Source: Nostoc sp. CHAB 5824 | Lineage (GTDB): Bacteria; Cyanobacteriota; Cyanobacteriia; Cyanobacteriales; Nostocaceae | Direction: 5' to 3' | NCBI RefSeq assembly: GCF_020829665.1 | Contig: NZ_JAIVFT010000002.1 | Location: forward strand, 62,001-126,000 | DNA length: 64,000 nucleotides | Part shown: one piece after another, positions 1-6,733 of the stretch | How positions within the stretch are numbered: position 1 is the stretch's first letter | Layout of the letters: every line of letters starts with the position of its first letter | The notes under the pieces: model-generated | Told to the model about the DNA's origin: nothing | Database searches by the model: none | Seen by the model: the letters and a program-made list of their open reading frames with translations, nothing else | Made by a program: the position numbers and the translations under genes

Positions 1-40
1 TAGAATAAATTGCGTAGCGCAGCGTCTTGTAGAGAAGCCC
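1..40. repeat. Interspersed GCGTAGCG/GTAGAGA-type repeat
   Basis: The stretch contains GCGTAGCGCAGCGTC followed by TTGTAGAGAAG. This is the same short repeat vocabulary seen near 3425, 4440, 29090, 31745, 45760, 46900 and 56500. It lies in non-coding DNA, and I see no gene before position 162. Confidence 0.5.
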
Positions 41-161
41 ACCAAAGGTATTGCAGTAGTCAGGAATAAATGGTTTTAATGAACAAGTAGCGTTTGCTCA
101 TTCTCCATTTCCCTTGCTATAAGCTTACTTTGCCTCTGCTTTCTGCCTCGCGCCGTGCGTA

Positions 162-557
162 CTAGACGGTTTTAGCACTCTCATTTGGTACTTTTACTGC
201 ACCAGCTTTCAGGCGGCTTAACCTGCTTTTGCGGATACGTTCGCTATCACGAATACCACCCGCCATTTCATATTCGTTGCTGTTTTTGCCATACTTAAAA
301 GCAACGCCCCTCACCATCTTATCTGTAAGATTGTTCAAGATTTTTTCCATCTCATCAATTTTAGTTTTAGAAGAGTCAATCATAGATAGAGAGATGTTAT
401 AAGCATCAAGCATAGTGCGTAACTGCTCAATTGATTTGGTCAGATTTTGCAAATCGCAATTATTGCCAAAATCCATGTTTGAATCTATTGCTTTCAACCC
501 AGCGGATCTCAATTCAGCCTTTTCTAGAATACGGGATGTACGTTTGGGACGGGACAT
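162..557 (-). CDS. Hypothetical protein, 131 aa
   Basis: I do not recognise this family. The product is soluble and strongly charged: a basic N-terminus (MSRPKRTSR), a helical heptad-like middle (roughly residues 38-80) and a basic C-terminal third rich in Arg/Lys. No enzyme motif, signal peptide or membrane segment is visible. There is no obvious Shine-Dalgarno sequence before the ATG. It stands alone between repeat-rich spacers. The start is chosen because it is the first ATG and gives a compact product. A small DNA-binding or mobile-element accessory protein is possible but is only inferred from its charge. Confidence 0.5.
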   Translation of the reverse strand: MSRPKRTSRILEKAELRSAGLKAIDSNMDFGNNCDLQNLTKSIEQLRTMLDAYNISLSMIDSSKTKIDEMEKILNNLTDKMVRGVAFKYGKNSNEYEMAGGIRDSERIRKSRLSRLKAGAVKVPNESAKTV

Positions 558-725
558 AGATATATTCGTTGGAGAAGGTTCTAGAGATAGTTTGACTTAG
601 TAAGGCTGTTTTTTGGTTCAGTAAAATTAGTGAATAATTTTATTTTTTAAATAACTAATATATAAATCTGAGTAATTTCTCTTAATTCAGATATAGCACC
701 TGATTTTTTGGACGATTGCTTTAAT

Positions 726-872
726 GTTGATGATGAATGTCACGATATTGATGATGAATATCGTGATGTTGATGATGAACGTCACGATGTTGATGATGAA
801 TGTCACGATATTGATGATGAATATCGTGATGTTGATGATGAATGTCACGATATTGATGATGAATATTGCAAT
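726..872. repeat. Seven-copy 21-bp tandem repeat (minisatellite)
   Basis: Seven head-to-tail 21-bp units of the form (G/A)TTGATGATGAA... lie at 726, 747, 768, 789, 810, 831 and 852. Units alternate between a variant ending GTCACGAT and one ending ATCGTGAT, so neighbouring copies can pair with each other. Because 21 is a multiple of three and the units lack stops in most frames, several long open frames appear on both strands. No ribosome-binding site supports any of them, so I treat this as repeat DNA rather than a gene. Confidence 0.9.
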
Positions 873-881
873 ATTCATCAT
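856..881. repeat. Perfect 26-bp palindrome closing the tandem array
   Basis: ATGATGAATATTG is followed immediately by its exact reverse complement CAATATTCATCAT. It overlaps the last 21-bp unit and its right half is effectively an inverted copy of the repeat core, so the array ends in a foldback. Confidence 0.9.
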
Positions 882-892
882 AATGGCTTCTG

Positions 893-935
893 ATGGAAGC
901 GCGTAGACGCATAGCGCAAAGCCGGAGGCGCTCCA
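893..935. repeat. GCGTAGACGC-type interspersed repeat
   Basis: GAAGCGCGTAGACGCATAGCG followed by GCCGGAGGCGC matches the short interspersed repeat family scattered through the window. It directly follows the 21-bp array. The remainder, 936-1100, contains no gene that I can support. Confidence 0.45.
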
Positions 936-1101
936 CTTCCGGGCTTGTAATTAGCAGTCCATGTGCGAGTTACACTTTCAGGATGGAAAAAAGCTAGCGT
1001 TAGAGAGAGTATTTTTACTTAAGTGAACTACGTTTGGGCGAAGACTTGATTTTGCCTAACTCTCTTTTTTACAGCAATTGTTAGATAATTAAACCATAAT
1101 A

Positions 1102-1309
1102 TAGGGGCGCACAGCTAGCCATTGGTGTCAATTTAACGTAAAAACCAGTCTAAAACCAGCTTTTTTCTCGTTCCCAGTTTGAGACTGGGAATGCCCATTA
1201 GGAGGCTCTGCCGCCAATTGAATTGCATTTCCAGCCAGAGGCTCTTAACGAGGTTTTAAAAGGGTTTTGGCTTAAGTTGACACGTATGACAGCTAGTTGT
1301 GCGCCTCTA
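1102..1309. mobile_element. MITE-like element with long terminal inverted repeats
   Basis: The left end TAGGGGCGCACAGCTAG (1102 on) is mirrored at the right end by CTAGTTGTGCGCCTCTA (to 1309). The inversion continues inward through TTGACAC and AAAACC-rich segments, giving imperfect terminal inverted repeats of roughly 35-60 bp around a core of about 100 bp. The core carries an inner inverted repeat (TTCCCAGTTTGAGACTGGGAA). No transposase fits in 208 bp. A related end recurs at 17935-18003. Confidence 0.65.
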
Positions 1310-1373
1310 CAGAAAATTGTGATTGAAATAGATGAAGAAGGCTATAAAGGGAATTAGAGCAAGCCTTAATTGT

Positions 1374-1760
1374 TTACATTTTTGCAGTAAAAAAATGCTG
1401 CTTCACCACGTCTAAGCGTGAACAATTCCAATAATCGATATGAGAAACAATCAAACCATCAGAGTTAGTACCTAATTCACTCCAACCAGGGATAGAAATC
1501 CGTGGCTTCCAGGGGAGAGGAGTATTCCAACTGAGTGTCCACTCAGTTTTTATTGTGTCTCCTAAACGTTGAATGTTATGTAAGTCCATTTTGGTATTTA
1601 AAAACACAGTCTCAATGAACTTAATCATTAGTTTGTAACGTTTAACACCACGAAATTTATTCAGTGGATCTTGAAAATAAACGTCTGGAGCGTAAATGCT
1701 GTAAGTTTGATTTACTGGGAATCTTTGATAGTCTTCTTTAAGGATTTCAATGATATCCAT
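1374..1760 (-). CDS. DUF2358 family protein, 128 aa
   Basis: The sequence matches the cyanobacterial/plastid DUF2358 family, whose members have a compact fold resembling nuclear-transport-factor-2 proteins. Recognisable features are the N-terminal LKEDYQRFP, the YAPDVYFQDPLNKFRG core and a mid-protein tryptophan-rich WTLSWNTPLPWKP stretch. Its biochemical role is unknown to me. It starts at an ATG with no overlapping neighbour and appears to be a single-gene unit. Length is normal for the minimal form of this family. Confidence 0.8.
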   Translation of the reverse strand: MDIIEILKEDYQRFPVNQTYSIYAPDVYFQDPLNKFRGVKRYKLMIKFIETVFLNTKMDLHNIQRLGDTIKTEWTLSWNTPLPWKPRISIPGWSELGTNSDGLIVSHIDYWNCSRLDVVKQHFFTAKM

Positions 1761-1833
1761 GATAAATAGATATATCTGTAAATTGGTTATGTGGAAACGG
1801 AACGCGGATATAAATCCTTATTAAAAATTGAAA

Positions 1834-2502
1834 TCAACCCTCATTCCATAAACGTTCTAACTGACGCCGCCAAGCAACTAAAACTTCTTCTTGCGCCTCT
1901 GAAGTTTGATTTATTTCGCCCAGCAATCCTTCTGCATAAAAGCGTTCTAAGCTTTGCATAGTAGCTTGCAGAGATTGTCCTTGCTGTTTTGCTGCCTGAA
2001 TAATTTGCCGGATGCGGCTTTCAGTTAGTCGATTAAAGACATTATCTAATCCAGCTTCATGGAGAGATACAAGTCGATTGATTGCATTGGACAAATCTGC
2101 ACTGACTAAAGTGGCACTGTTATGTTGAAATACTCCCCAAATTACCTGTTCATATAAAGCGTAACGTACTTCCTGAGTGTCATCAAAGTTAGCTTCTAGG
2201 AACTGTCCTAAAAATGGTTGGGCTTCTTGAATAGGCACAATAGGCAGTAAAACTCGCAGCCAAGTATTATCTTCGGAAAGCAGCACCAACAGCCGGAAAG
2301 TAGAAGTATCTACTTGCCACCATCCAGGAGCGATTTCTACGACGGGCTGCGCCAATGCACCAACAGCCGATGTGTCAAATAATTCTGTTAGCGTAGCCGC
2401 AATTTCTTCAGGTGTCATAAGCCTTTGTTTAAATATAGCTTCTAGATTAGCGCAGAGATGCATCAGCTTATTCACTAAAACGCTGTGCTGCTTGCTGGAC
2501 AA
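1834..2502 (-). CDS. Conserved hypothetical cyanobacterial protein, 222 aa
   Basis: I do not recognise a named family. The protein is soluble and acidic, with no signal peptide or membrane helix. Residues about 45-110 look like alternating strands and helices (VVEIAPGWWQVDTSTFRLLVLL, then an LRVLLPIVP segment), reminiscent of small alpha/beta chaperone-like folds. The C-terminal half is helical and Gln/Glu-rich. It lies downstream of the HupE-like gene on the same strand, separated by about 100 bp that contains a strong hairpin, so co-transcription is possible but probably attenuated. Confidence 0.6.
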   Translation of the reverse strand: MSSKQHSVLVNKLMHLCANLEAIFKQRLMTPEEIAATLTELFDTSAVGALAQPVVEIAPGWWQVDTSTFRLLVLLSEDNTWLRVLLPIVPIQEAQPFLGQFLEANFDDTQEVRYALYEQVIWGVFQHNSATLVSADLSNAINRLVSLHEAGLDNVFNRLTESRIRQIIQAAKQQGQSLQATMQSLERFYAEGLLGEINQTSEAQEEVLVAWRRQLERLWNEG

Positions 2503-2539
2503 TTTCCAGTTGTAAAGTTTTAATTCCCCTGAACACGCA

Positions 2540-2571
2540 GTGGGGGCGTACAGCTAACTGTACGCCCCCAC
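2540..2571. terminator. Intercistronic hairpin, 14-bp perfect stem
   Basis: GTGGGGGCGTACAG, loop CTAA, then CTGTACGCCCCCAC: a perfect 14-bp stem. There is no U-tract on either side, so it may be an RNA-processing or attenuation hairpin or a solo repeat rather than a classic terminator. Its sequence resembles the GGGGCGCACAG...CTGTGCGCCCC ends of the element at 1102-1309. Confidence 0.6.
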
Positions 2572-2606
2572 GAATGAATGTATTCCACTGAATTGAAATA
2601 TGTGAT

Positions 2607-3287
2607 TTAAATTATCGAATTGCTCAAAAACACAATGCCGATCGCACAGAAAGCAAAGCCAGCAATACTAATTTTCCAGGGTAAAATTCGGTTTATTTCT
2701 CCCATGCCCATTGCACTACCAATTTCTCTGGCACTCATGGCAACTGCAAACAGAGTTAAGGTCATGCCTATTATATAAGCAATTAATGGCATCATTCCTG
2801 CCCCAATAATAGATTCAGCATCAGCGTAACCCTGAAATAAACCAGCACTGACGCCCACCAGAGCAAGTACTATAAAGTTTGGTTGATTTGGCATCATCAG
2901 CATAGTACCAAAAACGATGGTATAAATGGCGATGGCTATTTCTATGCCTGGTAAATTTAGCTGGAATATATGAATTACAATGCCCAAGATTGATGCTAAA
3001 ACAAAACATCCAGCGATCGCAGCGCCACGAACAAACACAGATGAGAGTAAGCCAATAGCAACAATACCAATTAAACAATCTAAGTTAATGACTGGATCTG
3101 CCAATCCCCAGATAAAGCCTTCCCAGCAGCTAGAGATGATATGACGATCTGGTGTTCCACTCCATGAACTCAGTAAGCTAATTAAAATTAGAACTGCGAT
3201 CGCTCCAATATGGCGATGCATTAACTTCAAGGTGTAAAATTCCTCCCAAGCACGGGATTGTGATAATTTAGTTTTGAACATTACCAT
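2607..3287 (-). CDS. HupE/UreJ-like membrane protein, 226 aa
   Basis: About six to seven hydrophobic segments and the layout GFIWGLADPVINLDCLIGIVAIGLL ... GLFQGYADAES ... resemble the HupE/UreJ family of putative nickel/cobalt permeases linked to hydrogenase or urease. In the classical family the first motif is HPLxGxDH and the second HGxAHG. Here the histidines are replaced (DPVINLDC; QGYAD), so metal transport cannot be assumed. The initiator is uncertain: the first ATG is used, and a second ATG lies two codons later. No cobalamin or nickel regulatory element is visible upstream. Confidence 0.6.
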   Translation of the reverse strand: MVMFKTKLSQSRAWEEFYTLKLMHRHIGAIAVLILISLLSSWSGTPDRHIISSCWEGFIWGLADPVINLDCLIGIVAIGLLSSVFVRGAAIAGCFVLASILGIVIHIFQLNLPGIEIAIAIYTIVFGTMLMMPNQPNFIVLALVGVSAGLFQGYADAESIIGAGMMPLIAYIIGMTLTLFAVAMSAREIGSAMGMGEINRILPWKISIAGFAFCAIGIVFLSNSII

Positions 3288-3419
3288 ATACCAAATTAGT
3301 TTTTTCGGTAATTTATACTACCCAGATACTCAAAAAAACTAACGTAGTAATCACACCAGATGACACTAGCTTCACCAAGTTATGTAAAGCTACAGTTATT
3401 GCAAAATTTTCTGATAATA

Positions 3420-3455
3420 GGCTGCGTAGGCGTAGCTACGCGTAGCGTCTCCAAA
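3420..3455. repeat. Short palindromic interspersed repeat
   Basis: GGCGTAGCTACGCGTAGCGTCTCC contains the palindrome GCGTAGCTACGC and the family core GCGTAGCGTCTC. It lies between the HupE-like and SGNH genes. The 3288-3527 spacer contains no other feature that I can support. Confidence 0.5.
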
Positions 3456-3527
3456 AGTTGCCCGTCGCAGACATCGTGGCCAAAATACTTGTTCCAAACT
3501 TCTTTGAAACCACGCAAAAGGCTGTCC

Positions 3528-4328
3528 TTATATCTTTCTGACGGTGTACTCAACTAAATTTTGAATTATTTGGGCATCTATTTCACTTAAACTTTCCAAT
3601 TCAAGTTTTTTGCCCTCTTGTGGGGTACTAAATTGACTACTGTATATACGACGACTCAACCCTACCGGACTTCCTTGGCAAAAGGTTGTATAAAATACAC
3701 ATGCTGCTACGTATGAGCCAATAGGGCTAGGGTGGCTTTGATCCGGACTATAAAGGTTCAATTTCGGATTCGCTTCCTGAACTTTTTGCCAAGCTATTCC
3801 AACAGGTGCAACTTTGGCTTGCAGTTCTTTAGCAATTGTCATGTATGAATCGGTCAATACCTGTTGCGTTTCTGATTGATTTTGCTTCGCCCAAGTCAAA
3901 TAGAAAACTGTTTGGGAATTCACTCGCTTAATTTCGGCATCAAAGAGAGTGGCGTACTTGTACATTTCCTTGGGATTGGTAATCGGTAAAGTACTTTGCT
4001 CTTGGAGTACTACGTAATCCCATTGTTTCGCTTTTAGTAGCCTGAGTGCTTTACCACGTTTCCAGTGGCTTTTGAGGGTAGCTCCACCGACCACAACCAT
4101 TTCAGTTTCAAGCGTTGTAGTTTCTTTTGCTGACTCAGCCAACTGTTGTGTCAACCAAGGAAGATCGTTGACATAGGTATAGCTGTTGCCAATAAATAAA
4201 ACTCTGATTGCCTGTTGTTGAGTTACTTGAAAGGAATTTGCTTTAACCTGCTTCTCTATAAGCCTAAACAAGGCAATCATCAAAAAGAGGAATAAACATA
4301 CATATACTATATTTGTGTTTATCATCAT
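3528..4328 (-). CDS. SGNH/GDSL-type hydrolase, membrane-anchored, 266 aa
   Basis: The N-terminal hydrophobic stretch (about residues 5-22) looks like a signal anchor. The SGNH hydrolase blocks follow: VLFIGNSYTY near residue 46 with the nucleophile Ser in a GNS variant of GDS, and near residue 194 the DQSHPSPIGS block carrying the catalytic Asp-x-x-His dyad. Such proteins are esterases or O-acetyl hydrolases acting on lipids or polysaccharides; the substrate here is unknown. A periplasmic or membrane-surface location is inferred from the anchor. It has no close partner gene. Confidence 0.7.
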   Translation of the reverse strand: MMINTNIVYVCLFLFLMIALFRLIEKQVKANSFQVTQQQAIRVLFIGNSYTYVNDLPWLTQQLAESAKETTTLETEMVVVGGATLKSHWKRGKALRLLKAKQWDYVVLQEQSTLPITNPKEMYKYATLFDAEIKRVNSQTVFYLTWAKQNQSETQQVLTDSYMTIAKELQAKVAPVGIAWQKVQEANPKLNLYSPDQSHPSPIGSYVAACVFYTTFCQGSPVGLSRRIYSSQFSTPQEGKKLELESLSEIDAQIIQNLVEYTVRKI

Positions 4329-4357
4329 GCCTAATACTTTTGCAGGATAACTTATTT

Positions 4358-4716
4358 AGGACTTACGCAAAATTACACGCCGTAGGGGCAATACCCTGCG
4401 GTCAGCCGCAACTCTTGGAACGCAAACAGCGTGTTGCAGCCAGACGCTTTGCGTAGCTTGCTTCTCCGTAGGAGTATGCGTCTACATAAATTGCCCTAAG
4501 AGGATGTTTGGAAAGTCATGATTGATGTATCAAATATTTTTTACCCCACCCTAGCCCTCCCCTTTATAAGGGGAGAGAACCGGATTTTCTTATTTCCCCC
4601 CAATATATCGGGGGGATTAAGGGGGGTAATAATTCGATTAAAATCACAACATACCACTTTTCAAACAACCTCTAAGAAGAAAATCATTCTTTTCGGCTAC
4701 CGTTTGCGTAAGTCCT
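4358..4716. mobile_element. MITE with 14-bp perfect terminal inverted repeats
   Basis: AGGACTTACGCAAA at 4358-4371 is exactly inverted as TTTGCGTAAGTCCT at 4703-4716, bounding 359 bp without a coding gene. The interior includes a GCGTAGC-type short repeat, a GGGGGATTAAGGGGGG tract and a second inverted-repeat element (4496-4676). Short open frames inside it are not supported by start signals. Confidence 0.75.
4496..4676. mobile_element. Second MITE nested inside the first
   Basis: CTAAGAGGATGTTTGGAAAGT at the left is mirrored, with about four mismatches in 21, by ACTTTTCAAACAACCTCTAAG at the right. The 181-bp unit lies wholly within the 4358-4716 element, implying insertion of one small element into another. 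Confidence 0.6.
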
Positions 4717-4872
4717 GTTATTATTTGACAGGCTTTTTCAGAAAATAGTTCTGATTTTTATAAAAATGTATAGGTTGAATAAGGCACAAAGTTTACCTAA
4801 GCTAAAGCTTATCTTAACTGAATTCTGTTAAGAAGAAGACTAATCTAGAAAATACCTTGATTGGAAGAGAGA

Positions 4873-6675
4873 ATGAAATTTATAAAATTGCTACTACTTA
4901 GTATTGCTCTTATCTTCTTTGCATCAATTAGCCCACTGCAAGCTAGCCCAATAGCCCAATTACCAACTCCTGTACCTACAGTTCCAGAACGTGAAACAAC
5001 ATCTCTAAAAAATTCACAAGATGTATTGACTGTTGCAACTTTTAATGTCGAGAATTTAGACCCGAAAGATCGACGCTTTGATAATATTGCCAAAATTATT
5101 CTCAATAATTTGAACGCACCAGATGTCATAAGTTTAATTGAAGTTCAGGATAACAACGGGCCAACCAATGATGACGTTGTGAATGCAAATCAGACTTACC
5201 AAAAACTGATTGCTGCGCTCGAAAATCTCGGTAGTCCAGCATACGACTTTGTTGATATTGCGCCCAGTGACGATCAAGATGGTGGAGAACCTGGAGGTAA
5301 TATCCGTGTCGGTTTATTATTTCGACCCAGCCGAATAACTCTAGCAAAACTGCCTAGAAGAGGCGGTTCATTAGATGCTGTGGCTATTACTCAAGGTTCA
5401 AATGGTCTTGACCTCTCACTCAACCCAGGTCGCATTGACCCCACGAATAATGCTTTCGATCAAAGCCGTAAGCCACTTGCGGCAGAATTTATATTTAACG
5501 ATCAAAAACTGTTTATTATTGCGAATCACTTTGTTTCTAAGCTTGGAGGTTCTCCCAGCGATGCTCAACGAGTCAGACAAGCCCAAATCGTTAATGAATT
5601 CGTAGCACAATTACTACAAGTTGACCCACAAGCCAAAGTAATTGTACTGGGTGACTTAAACGATTTACCAGATTCCTTACCTTTGAAGACCTTAAAGGGT
5701 AACATTCTTGAAAATCTGACGGTTCGTTTACCTCTTAGCGATCAGTTTACTTACAAATTCCGTGGAAATCCTGAACTTATTGACCATTTGTTGGTCAGTG
5801 AAAATCTTTCGCGTGTTGCTCAACCGGAAATTGACATTGTGCATGTCAACGTTGGCTTTAGTAGACCTGTCAGCGACCACGACCCCGTGATTGCAGCGTT
5901 TACATTACCTACTAACCAGTCCACTTCTGACACCATCCCTCCCGTTAGCCAACCCACTCCCGTAAGTGATTCGGAAATTATATTGCCTCAATTATCTAAA
6001 TTCGCTTTAGTTGACGAACTAGCTAAGGAGTATACGCCCAGCAAAATCTTGAATTATGATCGGGCAAGAGACCAAATGTTTGGCATTATTGATAACCGAG
6101 CAGGAATTGTGACAGATATTTATGCCAGTTACCCAATTCGTTTAACTGGCAATGGCGATCCTAGTCAGGAAGCTGATAAATTAGGACTGAATACGGAACA
6201 TGTTTGGCCACAAAGTAAAGGTGCTGACAAAGGTAATTCTCGAAGTGACCTTCACCATTTATTTCCTGCACGAGAAGATATTAATAGTGAGCGAGGCAAT
6301 AAACCCTTCGACGATATAGCCGACACAAGGACTCAAAAATGGTATCGAAATGATACTGTTCAATCTACAATTCCTAGTAGTGCAATTGACGAGTTTAGCG
6401 AATCAGGATCTGCCAAATTTGAGCCGAGAGAGAAAGTAAAAGGGGATGTAGCTAGAGCAATGTTCTACTTCTACACTATTTATCGGAATCAGGCTGAGAG
6501 AGTAGACCAAAATTACTTTAATAATCAGCGTCAGATTTTGTGTAAATGGAATCAGCAAGACCCCCCAGATATTACTGAAATAGAACGCAGTCATGCGATC
6601 GCTAAATTTCAAGGTAATGACAATCCATTTGTGTTAGATGTCACATTAGCAGAACGGGCATACTGTAATTCCTAA
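4873..6675 (+). CDS. Secreted dual nuclease: EEP domain plus His-Me endonuclease I domain, 600 aa
   Basis: The ATG at 4873 is preferred over an upstream TTG because a GGAAGAGAG ribosome-binding site precedes it and the product then begins with a clean signal peptide (MKFIKLLLLSIALIFFA...LQAS). Residues about 50-345 form an endonuclease/exonuclease/phosphatase domain: TFNVEN, LIEVQ, ANHFVSK, VLGDLND and SDHDPV carry the metal-binding and catalytic residues. Residues about 370-600 match the endonuclease I (EndA/NucM) beta-beta-alpha-metal family, with HVWPQS near 443 and DLHHLFPA near 457. A periplasmic or extracellular DNase, perhaps for nutrient recovery, is the likely role. It converges on the ABC transporter gene across a shared hairpin. 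Confidence 0.8.
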   Translation: MKFIKLLLLSIALIFFASISPLQASPIAQLPTPVPTVPERETTSLKNSQDVLTVATFNVENLDPKDRRFDNIAKIILNNLNAPDVISLIEVQDNNGPTNDDVVNANQTYQKLIAALENLGSPAYDFVDIAPSDDQDGGEPGGNIRVGLLFRPSRITLAKLPRRGGSLDAVAITQGSNGLDLSLNPGRIDPTNNAFDQSRKPLAAEFIFNDQKLFIIANHFVSKLGGSPSDAQRVRQAQIVNEFVAQLLQVDPQAKVIVLGDLNDLPDSLPLKTLKGNILENLTVRLPLSDQFTYKFRGNPELIDHLLVSENLSRVAQPEIDIVHVNVGFSRPVSDHDPVIAAFTLPTNQSTSDTIPPVSQPTPVSDSEIILPQLSKFALVDELAKEYTPSKILNYDRARDQMFGIIDNRAGIVTDIYASYPIRLTGNGDPSQEADKLGLNTEHVWPQSKGADKGNSRSDLHHLFPAREDINSERGNKPFDDIADTRTQKWYRNDTVQSTIPSSAIDEFSESGSAKFEPREKVKGDVARAMFYFYTIYRNQAERVDQNYFNNQRQILCKWNQQDPPDITEIERSHAIAKFQGNDNPFVLDVTLAERAYCNS

Positions 6676-6678
6676 AAA

Positions 6679-6706
6679 GAAGGGGCGCCCAGATGTGCGC
6701 CCCTTC
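6679..6706. terminator. Bidirectional terminator hairpin
   Basis: GAAGGGGCGC, an 8-nt loop, then GCGCCCCTTC form a perfect 10-bp stem between convergent genes. On the minus strand it is followed by TCTTTTTAGG, giving a U-rich tail for the ABC transporter transcript. Confidence 0.75.
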
Positions 6707-6733
6707 ATGCAATAAACCTTATAGGTCAAAAGT

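Noticed and set aside
687..936. Overlapping long open frames on both strands encoding IINI- or VDDE-type heptads
   Set aside because: All are a consequence of the 21-bp tandem repeat; none has a ribosome-binding site or a non-repetitive domain.
4518..4748. 76-codon frame on the plus strand
   Set aside because: It lies inside the nested MITEs and reads through GGGGGATTAAGGGG repeat DNA with no start signal.
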